Positions 47,724 through 56,281 of a DNA stretch of 64,000 nucleotides are shown here, piece by piece. Under the pieces are notes generated by a model. That model made no database searches and had not been told where the DNA came from. It saw only the letters and a list, made by a program, of their open reading frames with translations. The stretch's first letter is position 1; the number at the start of each line of letters is the position of its first letter. The position numbers were made by a program, and so were the translations under genes. Origin of the DNA: Proteiniclasticum sp043951855 (GTDB lineage Bacteria > Bacillota > Clostridia > Clostridiales > Clostridiaceae); contig NZ_JBINJW010000001.1 in assembly GCF_043951855.1 (NCBI RefSeq), forward strand, positions 434,001-498,000, in the 5' to 3' direction.

Positions 47724-48905
47724 ATGCTGGATAGAAAAGCCCTGAAAGAACGCTACAAAGACGACATCGTATCCCTGCGCAGATATCTTCATCAGCATCC
47801 TGAACTGAGTATGGAAGAGGTGGAGACTACAGCATTCATCGCACAAGAACTGGATAAGCTGGGAATCCCCTACATCAAGGCGAATCCCACGGGGCTCATC
47901 GCCACCATAGAAGGGAAACATCCGGGAAAAACCGTCGCCCTTCGAAGCGATATGGATGCCCTGAAGATCACCCAGAAAAATGATGTGCCCTATAAGTCCC
48001 TGACAGAAGGAAAAATGCATGCCTGCGGCCATGACGCCCATATGTCCATTCTACTTACGGCAGCAAAGATGCTTATGGATTCAAAAGATGAGATTCACGG
48101 CACCGTCCATCTTCTTTTTCAGCCTGCCGAAGAGATCGGACTGGGTGCAAAGATTCTGATTGAGACTGGCGACTGGTACGAACAAACCGACAACGTCTTC
48201 GGTGCCCATATCTGGTCTGGCCTGCCCACAGGAAAGGTCTCCGTGGAATCCGGTGAGCGAATGGCCGCCACGGACCGGTTCAGAATCCGCATCAAAGGGC
48301 TCTCAGGACACGGCTCCATGCCCCATCAGACGGTGGATGCCGTGGTGGTGGCTTCTGCCATGGTCATGAACTTCCAGACCATTGTGAGCCGGGAATACAG
48401 CCCTCTGGACCCCCTTGTGGTCTCTGTGGGTTCCATTCACAGCGGCACAGCCTTCAACGTCATTTCCGGCGAAGCAGAGCTGGAAGGCACGGTCAGGTAT
48501 TTCCGAAAAGAGATCGGAGACACCATTGAAGGTTCCGTGAGAAGAGTCATGGAGCATACCGCCTCTCTCTACGGGGCGGAAGCCGAGCTGACCTACATTC
48601 ATAATCTGCCTCCGGTGCATAATGAGGAAACCTCCTCAGAGATTGCCCGGGAAGCTGCAGAAAAGATCATGGGGGAAGAAAACGTCGTCCTTATGGAAAA
48701 GACCACTGGTGGAGAAGACTTTGCCTTCTACCTGGAAAAGAAGCCTGGCTGCTTCGCCTTCATCGGATCCGGAAACAAAGAGAAGAAGACGGATCTTGCC
48801 CATCACAATGACCACTTCGACATCGATGAGGATGCGCTCATAAACGGTGCGCTGCTTTATGCCGAGTATGCCGTAAGTTATCTAGAAAAAAGCAGATTGC
48901 TCTAG
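47724..48905 (+). CDS. M20-family amidohydrolase (N-acyl amino acid / hippurate hydrolase type)
   Basis: The 393-aa zinc-dependent hydrolase has the family blocks YLHQHPELSMEEVETTAF, RSDMDALKIT, MHACGHDAHMSIL and FQPAEEIGLGAKILIETG, and HHNDHFDIDEDAL near the end. CGHD, PAEE and DHFD contain the metal ligands and the catalytic Glu. The lid domain (about 190-300) is complete. GGAGG precedes the ATG. Substrate is not defined. The gene is monocistronic with a strong terminator. Confidence 0.93.
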   Translation: MLDRKALKERYKDDIVSLRRYLHQHPELSMEEVETTAFIAQELDKLGIPYIKANPTGLIATIEGKHPGKTVALRSDMDALKITQKNDVPYKSLTEGKMHACGHDAHMSILLTAAKMLMDSKDEIHGTVHLLFQPAEEIGLGAKILIETGDWYEQTDNVFGAHIWSGLPTGKVSVESGERMAATDRFRIRIKGLSGHGSMPHQTVDAVVVASAMVMNFQTIVSREYSPLDPLVVSVGSIHSGTAFNVISGEAELEGTVRYFRKEIGDTIEGSVRRVMEHTASLYGAEAELTYIHNLPPVHNEETSSEIAREAAEKIMGEENVVLMEKTTGGEDFAFYLEKKPGCFAFIGSGNKEKKTDLAHHNDHFDIDEDALINGALLYAEYAVSYLEKSRLL

Positions 48906-48929
48906 CACATCAGTTTCATCATCTGCTTA

Positions 48930-48970
48930 TACGAAAAAGGAGCCTATCATCTGATAAGCTCCTTTTTTCG
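48930..48970. terminator. Terminator after the M20 amidohydrolase (bidirectional shape)
   Basis: ACGAAAAAGGAGC and GCTCCTTTTTTCGT form a stem of about 13 bp around a 14-base loop, with U-rich arms in both directions. It also lies 3' of the 49002-49445 gene on the other strand. Confidence 0.88.
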
Positions 48971-49001
48971 TATATCACTATTTTGTTACTGTTCCGATTC
49001 A

Positions 49002-49445
49002 TCAGTTCAGAAGTTCATACACTTTTCTGATGGATTCATGATCTTCAAAGTCCTCTGAAATATCAAACATCAGCCTGCTTACGTCCATATCAGAAAACAC
49101 TTCCCTATACTTCTCTTCATCAAATTCCATGACCTGTTTCAGTCTTATGATCAGTCCGGGCAGGCTCTCTTCCCACTCCCCTTCGTCATAAGCGCTCTTT
49201 TCACTTAATACGATATAGGCTTCCTGGGCAGCAGTGAGATTCGCAAACTGCTCCGCATAAATTCTCTTATCTTCCACCTGTCCTGCATTGGCAGCAAAGA
49301 TCTGCAGGTGGTTTTCTACAACGCGTGTCAGTTCTCTTTCATATACCCTTAACTTATAGCCCTGATAGATGGAAAAACCTACAGAACCCACCAGTAATAC
49401 TATCAGTAAACGCATCAGCAGTATTCTTTTCTTTTCCAACTTCAT
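49002..49445 (-). CDS. Single-pass membrane protein, unknown
   Basis: The 147-aa protein has a basic start (MKLEKKRILLMRLLIVLLVG), one membrane helix (about 9-28) and a soluble outer part that is acidic and helical (YERELTRVVENHLQIFAANA; NLTAAQEAYIVLSEKSAYDE). I recognise no domain. GGAGGATG gives a good ribosome site. It is isolated between the M20 and topB genes, with a terminator at 48930-48970. Confidence 0.78.
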   Translation of the reverse strand: MKLEKKRILLMRLLIVLLVGSVGFSIYQGYKLRVYERELTRVVENHLQIFAANAGQVEDKRIYAEQFANLTAAQEAYIVLSEKSAYDEGEWEESLPGLIIRLKQVMEFDEEKYREVFSDMDVSRLMFDISEDFEDHESIRKVYELLN

Positions 49446-49555
49446 CCTCCTACAGCACCCTTCATCTATGCAACATATAATTATTTACATACTCATATTA
49501 TATTATATGCAATATTTTCGCAATACATCTGTAGAAATTCACTTTACTACAGAAC

Positions 49556-51709
49556 CTATTTGAACAGATCCTTCAGCGCATCACTTAAGGCGGAGTTCAG
49601 TGGTTCATCATTTTCCTTATTGATCTTACTCAGATACTGCTTCACTTCACCCTTTCTCATAGCTGTGCCTTCCTTTTCTCTTCTTGCCTGGAAGGCGGTG
49701 AGCTTTTCTCTGTAGCCGCACTTGCATTTGAAGTACTTTCCTTCTCCTTCACCCACAAGCTCCATCTTCTTCTTGCATTCAGGACATCGGGCATTGGACT
49801 GGCTGCTTAAGGTTTTTCTGAAGCCGCACTCTCTGTCCTGACAGACCAGCATGGTGGACTTTTTCCCCTTCACTTCCAGCAGATTCTTTCCGCAGGTCGG
49901 ACACTTCTGCCCGGTCATATTGTCATGACGGAAGGTCTTCTTGGAGGTCTTGATCTCCGTGATGATCTTCTTCGTGTACTCCTCCATTTCCCTGATGAAG
50001 GCTTCCTCTTTCAGCTGTCCGTTTTTGATCTTCTCCAGTTTGGATTCCCATCTGGCGGTCATTTCAGGAGAAGTCAGCTCTTCCGGTGCGAGATCAAGAA
50101 GCTGTCTTCCTTTTTCCGTGATATGGATTTCCTTTCCTCTTTTTTCCAGCACAAAGGAGGAAAAGAGCTTTTCGATGATGTCGGCTCTTGTCGCAACGGT
50201 CCCCAACCCACTGGTTTCCTTCAGTATCGCTTCCAGCTTCTTGTCATCTGATTCCATGTACTTCACGGGATTCTCCATGGCGGAGAGAAGCGTCGCATCG
50301 GTGAAGTAGGCCGGTGGCTTGGTCTTTCCTTCTTCCAGATAGGTCTTTTCCAGGGAGAGCTGGTCTCCCTTTTTGAAGAGCGATTCTCTTTCTTCGATTT
50401 CTTCCTCGTCCTGCTCCTTTAATAGAGCTCTGTAGCCCTGACTGACGGTGACCTTGGATTTATTCCTGAAGATTTCCTCTCCTATGGTCCCCGTTACTAC
50501 CATTTCCTTATAGACATAAGGGTCCATGAGCACACTGAGGAATCTCTTCACAACCAGAAGATAGATCTTCCTTTCCTTATCCGTCAGGGTACTTAAAACC
50601 ACGGATTCTTCCGTCGGAATGATGGCATGATGGTCGGACACTTTCTGATCATTGACGAAGCTCTTCTTCTCTTTGATTCCTTTTCTCAGGATCTCTCTGC
50701 CGATGTTGGTCAGGTCCCCCTTGGCCGATGCCTTTACGCGGTCTGCTAAAGTTGCCGTCATGTCTTTCGTTAGGTATCTGGAATCCGTTCTCGGATAGGT
50801 CAGCACCTTATGCCTTTCATAGAGGGCCTGCATGGTGTTTAAGGTCTCTTTGGGACTCAGGCCGTATAGATTGCTGGCGTCTCTCTGAAGCTCTGTAAGG
50901 TCGTACAGAAGCGGTGCATCCTTTCTCTTCTCCACGGTCTTCACATCGGTGATGAGAAGCTTCTTTCCCTCCAGAGACTTATGCTTCTTTCTGGCTTCCT
51001 CTTCTTTGAAGATTCTTCCTCCTTCATGGTGGAAATAGACGCCACCAGCCTTCACCTTGATGGTGTGATAGGAAACGGGATTGAAGGATCGGATTTCCTC
51101 TTCCCTGGTCTTTACAATGCCGAGGGTCGGTGTCTGCACACGTCCCAGTGAAAGCTGCGCATTATGCTTCACCGTCAGGGCGCGGGTGGCATTGATGCCT
51201 ACAATCCAGTCCGCTTTGCTTCTTGCTTCTGCGGACTTATAGAGATTCTCGTAGTTATTCGCATCCTTCAGGTTCCGGAAGCCGTCCTTGATCGCCTTTT
51301 CTGTGACAGAAGAGATCCAGAGCCTCTTCATGGGCTTTCTGACCCCTGCCTTGTAGATGATCCATCTGGCCACCAGTTCTCCTTCTCGTCCTGCATCCGT
51401 GGCGATGACGATCTCTCTGATGTCGCTTCTGTTCATGAGATGCTTCACCGTACTATACTGCTTCGCACTTCTTCCGATGACCGAAAGCTTCATCTTCTCA
51501 GGAAGCATGGGCAGAAGCTCCATCTTCCACTCCTTGTACTCCGGTCTGTATTCCTCCGGCGCAGCCAGGGTCACCAGATGACCCATGGCCCAGGTGATGA
51601 CATAATCCTTCCCTTCCATGAATCCGTCTTTCCCGCCATGGATGCCCAGAGCTTTCCCGATATCTTTTCCTACTGAGGGTTTCTCAGCAAGCACTAAAAC
51701 TTTACTCAT
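49556..51709 (-). CDS. topB: DNA topoisomerase III
   Basis: This type IA topoisomerase relaxes or decatenates DNA by passing strands through a single-strand break. The 717-aa protein has a Toprim domain (KVLVLAEKPSVGKDIGKALG; ATDAGREGELVARWIIYKAG) and the active-site Tyr in LTYPRTDSRYLT. The central domains follow, and the C-terminus has two zinc-ribbon-like repeats (CPTCGKNLL/CQDRECG; CPECKKKMELV/CKCGY). Length and domain order are those of Firmicute TopB. A 16-base A/T tract and GGAGAGA precede the ATG. Confidence 0.96.
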   Translation of the reverse strand: MSKVLVLAEKPSVGKDIGKALGIHGGKDGFMEGKDYVITWAMGHLVTLAAPEEYRPEYKEWKMELLPMLPEKMKLSVIGRSAKQYSTVKHLMNRSDIREIVIATDAGREGELVARWIIYKAGVRKPMKRLWISSVTEKAIKDGFRNLKDANNYENLYKSAEARSKADWIVGINATRALTVKHNAQLSLGRVQTPTLGIVKTREEEIRSFNPVSYHTIKVKAGGVYFHHEGGRIFKEEEARKKHKSLEGKKLLITDVKTVEKRKDAPLLYDLTELQRDASNLYGLSPKETLNTMQALYERHKVLTYPRTDSRYLTKDMTATLADRVKASAKGDLTNIGREILRKGIKEKKSFVNDQKVSDHHAIIPTEESVVLSTLTDKERKIYLLVVKRFLSVLMDPYVYKEMVVTGTIGEEIFRNKSKVTVSQGYRALLKEQDEEEIEERESLFKKGDQLSLEKTYLEEGKTKPPAYFTDATLLSAMENPVKYMESDDKKLEAILKETSGLGTVATRADIIEKLFSSFVLEKRGKEIHITEKGRQLLDLAPEELTSPEMTARWESKLEKIKNGQLKEEAFIREMEEYTKKIITEIKTSKKTFRHDNMTGQKCPTCGKNLLEVKGKKSTMLVCQDRECGFRKTLSSQSNARCPECKKKMELVGEGEGKYFKCKCGYREKLTAFQARREKEGTAMRKGEVKQYLSKINKENDEPLNSALSDALKDLFK

Positions 51710-51851
51710 TTTCTCTCCTTCTTACCATCACTTACATGGTCTCTTCTCATTACTATGCATTTTGTTCATTATCACTATGATTATATCATATGCCGCCGAA
51801 ATGAATGCTTTCCTTTAACGCCTGTCTGTGGACTTCCTGCGCACAACTGAA

Positions 51852-51889
51852 AAGAAGAGGTGAACGGGCCTTCCCATCCATCTCTTCTT
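51852..51889 (-). terminator. Terminator of rsgA
   Basis: On the minus strand AAGAAGAGATG and CACCTCTTCTT pair (one G-U) around a 16-base loop and are followed by TTCAG. It lies 47 bp past the rsgA stop. Confidence 0.65.
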
Positions 51890-51935
51890 CCTGTCTACTG
51901 ATAGCATATGCAGAAGTATTCAAAGACAACGATCT

Positions 51936-53006
51936 CTACCTTTTTCTGGCCTTGATCTCTTTGAATGCCTTCTTCATTTCCTTCTTTCCGCCGAACATTT
52001 CCTTGATTTTCCGGTCTTCGATCTGCCTCGCACTCAGACCTTCGTATTTATTCTCCGCCTTGAGTTTCAGATAGTTCTCATACCGTGCCCGGTCCAGGGT
52101 GCCTTCTTCCAGCGCATGCTTGATGGCGCATCCTGGCTCCTTGTCATGACGGCAGTCATGGAACCTGCACTGAAGCGAAAGATCCGAGATATCCTCAAAG
52201 GACTCCTCGATGTTTGCATGGTCAATGCCCAGCTCTCTCATGCCCGGTGTATCAATGACAGCACCGCCTTCTGGCAGAAGAAAGAGTTCCCTTGACGTTG
52301 TGGTATGTCTTCCTTTGTCATCATTTCGAAGCCCCTGGGTCTCCATGGCCTCTTCTCCCAGCAGTCTGTTGATGAGGGTGGATTTTCCCACGCCTGACGA
52401 GCCGATGAAAGCCACGGTCTTTCCGGCAGAAAGATAGGGCTTCAGAATCTCGTGACCGTTTTCCACATAAGCGGAGGTAACCAGCACATCATATCCCAGT
52501 ACGGTTTTTTCCACTTCCCTCTTCTTTTCTTCCAGATTCCCGCAGAGATCAGATTTCGTCAGGACAATGACCGGCACTGCGCCGCTGTCCAGGGCTACCG
52601 CGAAATATCTTTCCAGTCTTCTCAGGTTATAGTCATTATTCAATGCCATGCAGAGAAATACCGTGTCGATGTTCGCACCTACCGCCTGAGGCTTCTGCGT
52701 CTTCCCTGCAGACTTTCTGACGAAGAGGCTCCTTCGATGCAGAATCTCATGGATGATGCCATTGCCCTTCTCGTCACTTTCCCTGTCCACCATGACATAG
52801 TCCCCCACCACAGGAAATTCCAGGATCGATGATGCCTGATGGCGCATCTTTCCCGAAACCTCCGCGTAGAGTTCTCCTTCTGTCAGTGCAACCCGGTAGA
52901 GATCTTTGGACTGTGAGATGACTCTTCCAAGGCATAGGCCCTCATGAAGCGTCGCTTCCATGAGAATCCTTTCCGTAAATCCTAAATTTTCCATTCTTGT
53001 GTTCAA
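51936..53006 (-). CDS. rsgA: Ribosome small subunit-dependent GTPase A (RsgA)
   Basis: RsgA is a circularly permuted GTPase that helps mature the 30S subunit. I use the TTG start (MNTRMENLGFTERILME) because GGAGG lies 9 bases upstream. The next ATG is 12 bases further on. The 356-aa protein has an N-terminal OB-fold, then G4 (VLTKSDL), G1 (FIGSSGVGKSTLINRL), G3 (DTPGMRELG) and the C-terminal zinc-binding CRFHDCRHDKEPGC. The ribosome site is part of a leader hairpin, and a tiny upstream ORF precedes it, so translation may be controlled. Confidence 0.94.
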   Translation of the reverse strand: MNTRMENLGFTERILMEATLHEGLCLGRVISQSKDLYRVALTEGELYAEVSGKMRHQASSILEFPVVGDYVMVDRESDEKGNGIIHEILHRRSLFVRKSAGKTQKPQAVGANIDTVFLCMALNNDYNLRRLERYFAVALDSGAVPVIVLTKSDLCGNLEEKKREVEKTVLGYDVLVTSAYVENGHEILKPYLSAGKTVAFIGSSGVGKSTLINRLLGEEAMETQGLRNDDKGRHTTTSRELFLLPEGGAVIDTPGMRELGIDHANIEESFEDISDLSLQCRFHDCRHDKEPGCAIKHALEEGTLDRARYENYLKLKAENKYEGLSARQIEDRKIKEMFGGKKEMKKAFKEIKARKR

Positions 53007-53015
53007 TACTTTTTT

Positions 53016-53037
53016 CCTCCATGTGTTTACTTGGAGG
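53016..53037 (-). promoter_or_regulatory. Hairpin that covers the rsgA ribosome-binding site
   Basis: On the minus-strand RNA CCTCCA pairs with TGGAGG around a 10-base loop. TGGAGG contains the Shine-Dalgarno of rsgA. Ribosomes translating the short upstream ORF, or unfolding by heat or a helicase, could open it. Confidence 0.5.
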
Positions 53038-53044
53038 CTGCTTT

Positions 53045-53101
53045 TTAATAGGCAGATCCTCCCGCTGGCTTTCCTTTTCCTGCTGCAATATCCTTTTTCA
53101 T
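53045..53101 (-). CDS. 18-aa leader peptide upstream of rsgA
   Basis: GGAG lies 9 bases before an ATG that opens MKKDIAAGKGKPAGGSAY and ends in TAA. The stop is 8 bases before the hairpin that masks the rsgA ribosome site. The peptide is rich in Gly, Ala and Lys. The placement suggests coupling or a leader control rather than a free peptide, but chance is possible for so short a frame. Confidence 0.4.
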   Translation of the reverse strand: MKKDIAAGKGKPAGGSAY

Positions 53102-53318
53102 AAAGTACCACTCCTTTGCCTATTATTTGGATCACTTCTATTTTTCGATCCACTCAAATCATAATACATTTTCAGTTCTCTGCATAGAAAATTTATGAAA
53201 TATCATCTTACTTCGTAAATAAACATGACTTTATCAATTGAAATGGCATCATTTATCCCTTTTAAAAGTCATAGTTGCATATCTCTCCATCCTTGTATCT
53301 ATTTCTGAAGCAATCTGT

Positions 53319-53434
53319 TATACTGAACTAGTCCTAACAAAGGGACATAAATAACAGTACTAAACGAGAAGATTTACTTTCACCTTAGGGGGCAGGAAAT
53401 TTCAAGGATAGCTGTTCTAAGGAGGAAAAAATCA
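53319..53434 (+). promoter_or_regulatory. Promoter and structured 5' UTR of zinc-ribbon gene 1
   Basis: A GTTATACTGA -10 box (TATACT 53319-53324) is followed by AGTCC and its near partner GGGAC, then a CCTTAG box (53383-53388). CCTTAG is an exact complement of the CTAAGG inside the ribosome site (53417-53422). The same set in the same order precedes the next gene. The anti-Shine-Dalgarno pairing suggests a translational switch such as a cold-shock or thermosensor leader. Confidence 0.6.
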
Positions 53435-53593
53435 ATGGAAGACAAGAAGATCATTTGCAGAGACTGCAACAACGAATTCATATTCACAGTAGGTGAGCAG
53501 GAATTCTACAAGGAAAAGGGATTCGAAAACGAACCAGTAAGATGTCCTGATTGCAGAAGAGCAAGAAAGAACGAAAAGTTCAACAGAAGATAA
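53435..53593 (+). CDS. Zinc-ribbon small protein 1
   Basis: The 52-aa protein starts MEDKKIICRDCNNEFIF, with CTAAGGAGG before the ATG. It has two Cys pairs (CRDC at 8-11, CPDC at 37-40) that make a zinc ribbon around a beta hairpin, and it ends in a basic tail (RRARKNEKFNRR). Such small proteins are widespread in Firmicutes and may bind nucleic acid, but no function is established. A near-identical copy lies 200 bp downstream. Confidence 0.85.
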   Translation: MEDKKIICRDCNNEFIFTVGEQEFYKEKGFENEPVRCPDCRRARKNEKFNRR

Positions 53594-53603
53594 TCTGGTA
53601 AAT

Positions 53604-53635
53604 CAGCAGTTGCTTAGGCAGCTGCTTTTTATTTT
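53604..53635 (+). terminator. Terminator of zinc-ribbon gene 1
   Basis: AGCAG and CTGCT pair, with inner GC pairs around TTAG, and TTTT follows. Confidence 0.75.
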
Positions 53636-53674
53636 CTCAAAGGAATCGCATTTGCGTTATCTTTGAGAGTATGT

Positions 53675-53790
53675 TATACTGACATAGTCCGGTAAACGGA
53701 ACAAAAAATTATACAGCACATTACAAAGATTTCAATTTCGCCTTAGCGTCAGAGAATTATGTATGTCTGTTTCTAAGGAGGAAAAAATCA
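53675..53790 (+). promoter_or_regulatory. Promoter and structured 5' UTR of zinc-ribbon gene 2
   Basis: It repeats the first leader: -10 TATACT (53675-53680) in GTTATACTGA, AGTCCG with its partner CGGA, CCTTAG (53741-53746) and CTAAGGAGG (53773-53781). Sequence between these blocks has diverged, so the blocks are probably kept by selection. Confidence 0.6.
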
Positions 53791-53946
53791 ATGGAAGACA
53801 AGAAGATCACATGCAGAGACTGCAACAACGAATTCATATTCACAGTAGGTGAGCAGGAATTCTACAAGGAAAAGGGATTCGAAAACGATCCTGTTAGATG
53901 CCCAGATTGCAGAAGAGCAAGAAAAGCAGAAAGATTTAACAGATAA
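53791..53946 (+). CDS. Zinc-ribbon small protein 2
   Basis: This 51-aa product is almost identical to zinc-ribbon protein 1: MEDKKITCRDCNNEFIF, CPDC, and a basic tail RRARKAERFNR. The few changes are conservative (Ile/Thr 7, Glu/Asp 33) or in the tail. It has its own promoter, leader and terminator, so the two genes are separate units from a recent tandem duplication. The function is unknown. Confidence 0.85.
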   Translation: MEDKKITCRDCNNEFIFTVGEQEFYKEKGFENDPVRCPDCRRARKAERFNR

Positions 53947-53957
53947 TCTTAAAAGAC

Positions 53958-53990
53958 AAAGCAGTTGCGCAAGCAGCTGCTTTATTTTTA
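53958..53990 (+). terminator. Terminator of zinc-ribbon gene 2
   Basis: AAAGCAG and CTGCTTT pair and TATTTTT follows. An inner TTGC-GCAA can extend the structure. Confidence 0.75.
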
Positions 53991-54001
53991 TGTGCTAAAG
54001 C

Positions 54002-54041
54002 ACAAGAAGGCAGTTTCCTATATGGGAAGCTGCCTTCTTGT
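54002..54041. terminator. Strong hairpin between zinc-ribbon gene 2 and signal peptidase
   Basis: ACAAGAAGGCAG and CTGCCTTCTTGT form a 12-bp perfect stem with a further inner TTCC/GGAA. The U tracts are poor on both sides. It lies about 80 bp past the signal peptidase stop and could protect or terminate either transcript. Confidence 0.6.
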
Positions 54042-54120
54042 TATTCCGGAACACTCCATTGATACTGCAACATGTCAGTACGATCTGAAATAAGTTCATA
54101 TCCCGATAAGGATGACGCAC

Positions 54121-54687
54121 TTAAAGATCACTGTCGATTCTATCAAGAGGAAGCACTCTCAGCACAATCTTCCCTTCAATCCGATCTATGGATATACTCC
54201 CGAAACTTCTGCTGTCATTGCTTTTTCCGGGAAGTCTATTATCGCCCATCACAAACAGCTCATTTTCTGAAACAATATAATCGTCCCCGAAAAACAGAGT
54301 TTCCGTAAATGCATGCTGATCAATATAAGGTTCTTCGATGATTTCATCATTTACATGGACCTTGCCATCTGAAATGGTAATCTTATCTCCTGGCAGACCT
54401 ATGACTCTTTTGATGAAATACTTATCCTCATTTTCAAGCGGGGATTCAAACACAATGATATCCCCTCTCCTGTACTCTTCAGTTTTCAGTATTGTTTCAT
54501 ATTTCTTCACGATGAGCCTGTCATTTTCATGAAGTGTCGGATACATGGAGCTGCCTTTCACCACTGCAGAGCTGAAAAGAAATGTTGTGACAAACAGCGC
54601 TGTCAGAAGACCGACGATCATTGATTTCATCCACTCAGTGACGATACTTCTAAATTTCGCATCGGATTGTTCTGATTCAGTTTTCAT
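54121..54687 (-). CDS. lepB: Signal peptidase I
   Basis: This membrane-bound enzyme removes signal peptides from secreted proteins. The 188-aa Bacillus-size (SipS-like) protein has one N-terminal membrane helix (about 18-40). The catalytic Ser is in GSSMYPTLHENDRLIVKKY, the catalytic Lys in YFIKRVIGLPGDKI, and FVMGDNRLPGKSNDSR follows. GAGGATG precedes the start. It is a single gene here and a candidate for processing the secreted peptide at 29.5 kb. Confidence 0.94.
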   Translation of the reverse strand: MKTESEQSDAKFRSIVTEWMKSMIVGLLTALFVTTFLFSSAVVKGSSMYPTLHENDRLIVKKYETILKTEEYRRGDIIVFESPLENEDKYFIKRVIGLPGDKITISDGKVHVNDEIIEEPYIDQHAFTETLFFGDDYIVSENELFVMGDNRLPGKSNDSRSFGSISIDRIEGKIVLRVLPLDRIDSDL

Positions 54688-54864
54688 CTCATCCTCCTAT
54701 CCCAATGGTTCCATTCTAAAACATACATTACCACTTTTCTTGTTATATATAGTATACTACACTCACAGATCGGATCTACACCATTGGCTTAACTATTCCA
54801 GTTTAATTCTTAAAACATGTACAGGTATCTAAGGGATAAGACCTTCTTATGATCCCTGAATATT

Positions 54865-55206
54865 CTATCCGTTCTGATGCTCTACCCTGTAATTCACAAT
54901 CTCACGGATGAGCTCCTCCGGAAGAGGTTTATTCAGCGGAAACTGTATGGTACCTTTAGACGTCTTGTACTGCGTGAGTTTCTCTTTGAAGGCTGTGATC
55001 CCTTCCGGCTGTGGATAAAATCCGATGTGTTTCCTGAATCCGGCAAAATGGACCAGCCACTTTCCATGAAGATCATAGGTGGGGATGCCCATACAGATTC
55101 GTTCACTGGCTTCCGGTGCCAGCTCTTTGATGATTTCTCTCATTTTAGTCAGCCTCTGCTGAACTTCTTCCGGAAAGTTCTCGATATACTTTTCCACTTC
55201 ATTCAT
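54865..55206 (-). CDS. DUF1801 (YdhG/frataxin-like fold) protein
   Basis: The 113-aa single-domain protein has the family pattern VEKYIENFPEEVQQRLTKMR, then SERICMGIPTYDLHGKWLVH and FAGFRKHIGFYPQ. It closes with SKGTIQFPLNKPLPEELIRE. The domain has a frataxin-like fold. One Bacillus member was proposed to carry iron, but most have no known role. It is a single gene between sipS and msrA. Confidence 0.87.
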   Translation of the reverse strand: MNEVEKYIENFPEEVQQRLTKMREIIKELAPEASERICMGIPTYDLHGKWLVHFAGFRKHIGFYPQPEGITAFKEKLTQYKTSKGTIQFPLNKPLPEELIREIVNYRVEHQNG

Positions 55207-55511
55207 ATCCGCTACGCTCCTTTTCTTGTCTTCCTGATTTTCACTCTCAGATACACTTACAGGCAGCTAGGCACTTTCCGCAATCACGAAACGCTGCCTC
55301 TATGCTTTATATGGCATATCGTGTTAGCGCATCCGTCACAATTGTTTATCATGCTATAATACCCTTAACGATACGTGTTCCGGTCCCCTTTCTCAAAAGT
55401 ATCATTGATATTGAATCAGGTTTTTCATTCATTTTAGCAGTATTGCACTGAACTTACCAGACGCAGCATATTTGAAGAAGGATTCCTTATCCATGATGAA
55501 AGAGGTGTAAG
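55207..55511. other. 305-bp intergenic gap before msrA
   Basis: No frame with a ribosome site was found. A weak GGCAGC/GCTGCC pair (near 55261-55296) is the only inverted repeat noted. The msrA promoter must lie in the AT-rich second half, but I cannot place it with confidence. Confidence 0.3.
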
Positions 55512-56192
55512 ATGAAAGCGAAATATATTATACTGATGATTCTTGTTTTTGCAGCGGTTCTACTACTTGCCACTATTGATTTAAACAGCACAGCTCCGGC
55601 AGCTGTAAATGCAAGTCTTACGAAAGACTATAACGAAGAGGACGTAGAGACCATCTATCTGGCTGGCGGATGCTTCTGGGGTGTTGAGGAGTATTTCCAG
55701 AGAATCAACGGTGTTGTGGATGCAGTTTCAGGCTATGCCAACGGAAATACAGAGAACCCCTCCTATGAAGATGTCGTCAGTAAGGATACGGGGTTTGCTG
55801 AAACTGTAGAGGTGAAGTATGACCCGAGTAAAATAGACTTAACCGATCTGCTTCTCTATTACTTCAAAGTGGTAGACCCGACCTCCGTAGACAGGCAGGG
55901 TAATGATATAGGAAATCAGTACCGAACCGGTATCTACTATGTGGATGACACTCAGATCGAAGAGATTGAAAAAGTCATCGCCGTGGAACAGAAGAAATAC
56001 GAAGAAGACATCGTAGTTGAAGTGACTTCCCTAAAGAATTTCTATGTAGCTGAAGAATATCATCAGGACTATCTTCAGAAGAATGTGAATGGTTACTGCC
56101 ATATTGACCTTTATGAAGCGGAAACTGAAGTGGAAAGAGATGAATCCTTGGGCGAAAGAACGCTTCAACCAGAACCTGCTGATAATGAATAA
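55512..56192 (+). CDS. msrA: Peptide methionine sulfoxide reductase MsrA, membrane-anchored
   Basis: MsrA reduces the S-form of methionine sulfoxide in proteins. The 226-aa protein has an N-terminal membrane segment (about 5-22) ahead of the enzyme domain, so it acts outside the cell or as an anchored protein. The active site is LAGGCFWGVEEYFQRINGVV, followed by VSGYANGNTENPSYEDV, and HQDYLQKN is near the end. A signal-anchored MsrA repairs surface proteins and needs electrons from outside the cytoplasm, perhaps via the membrane redox genes at 46 kb (inference). Confidence 0.94.
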   Translation: MKAKYIILMILVFAAVLLLATIDLNSTAPAAVNASLTKDYNEEDVETIYLAGGCFWGVEEYFQRINGVVDAVSGYANGNTENPSYEDVVSKDTGFAETVEVKYDPSKIDLTDLLLYYFKVVDPTSVDRQGNDIGNQYRTGIYYVDDTQIEEIEKVIAVEQKKYEEDIVVEVTSLKNFYVAEEYHQDYLQKNVNGYCHIDLYEAETEVERDESLGERTLQPEPADNE

Positions 56193-56229
56193 ATTAAGAA
56201 ATGAACCCTGAAAGACATAGAGACGAATC

Positions 56230-56260
56230 AAAGGCCGATGAAACGCATTCATCGGCCTTT
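56230..56260. terminator. Bidirectional terminator between msrA and the EamA gene
   Basis: AAAGGCCGATGA and TCATCGGCCTTT pair perfectly around a 7-base loop. It serves msrA (plus) and the EamA gene (minus), which ends 22 bp further on. Confidence 0.88.
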
Positions 56261-56281
56261 TAGCTTTGAGAACCTATGGGA

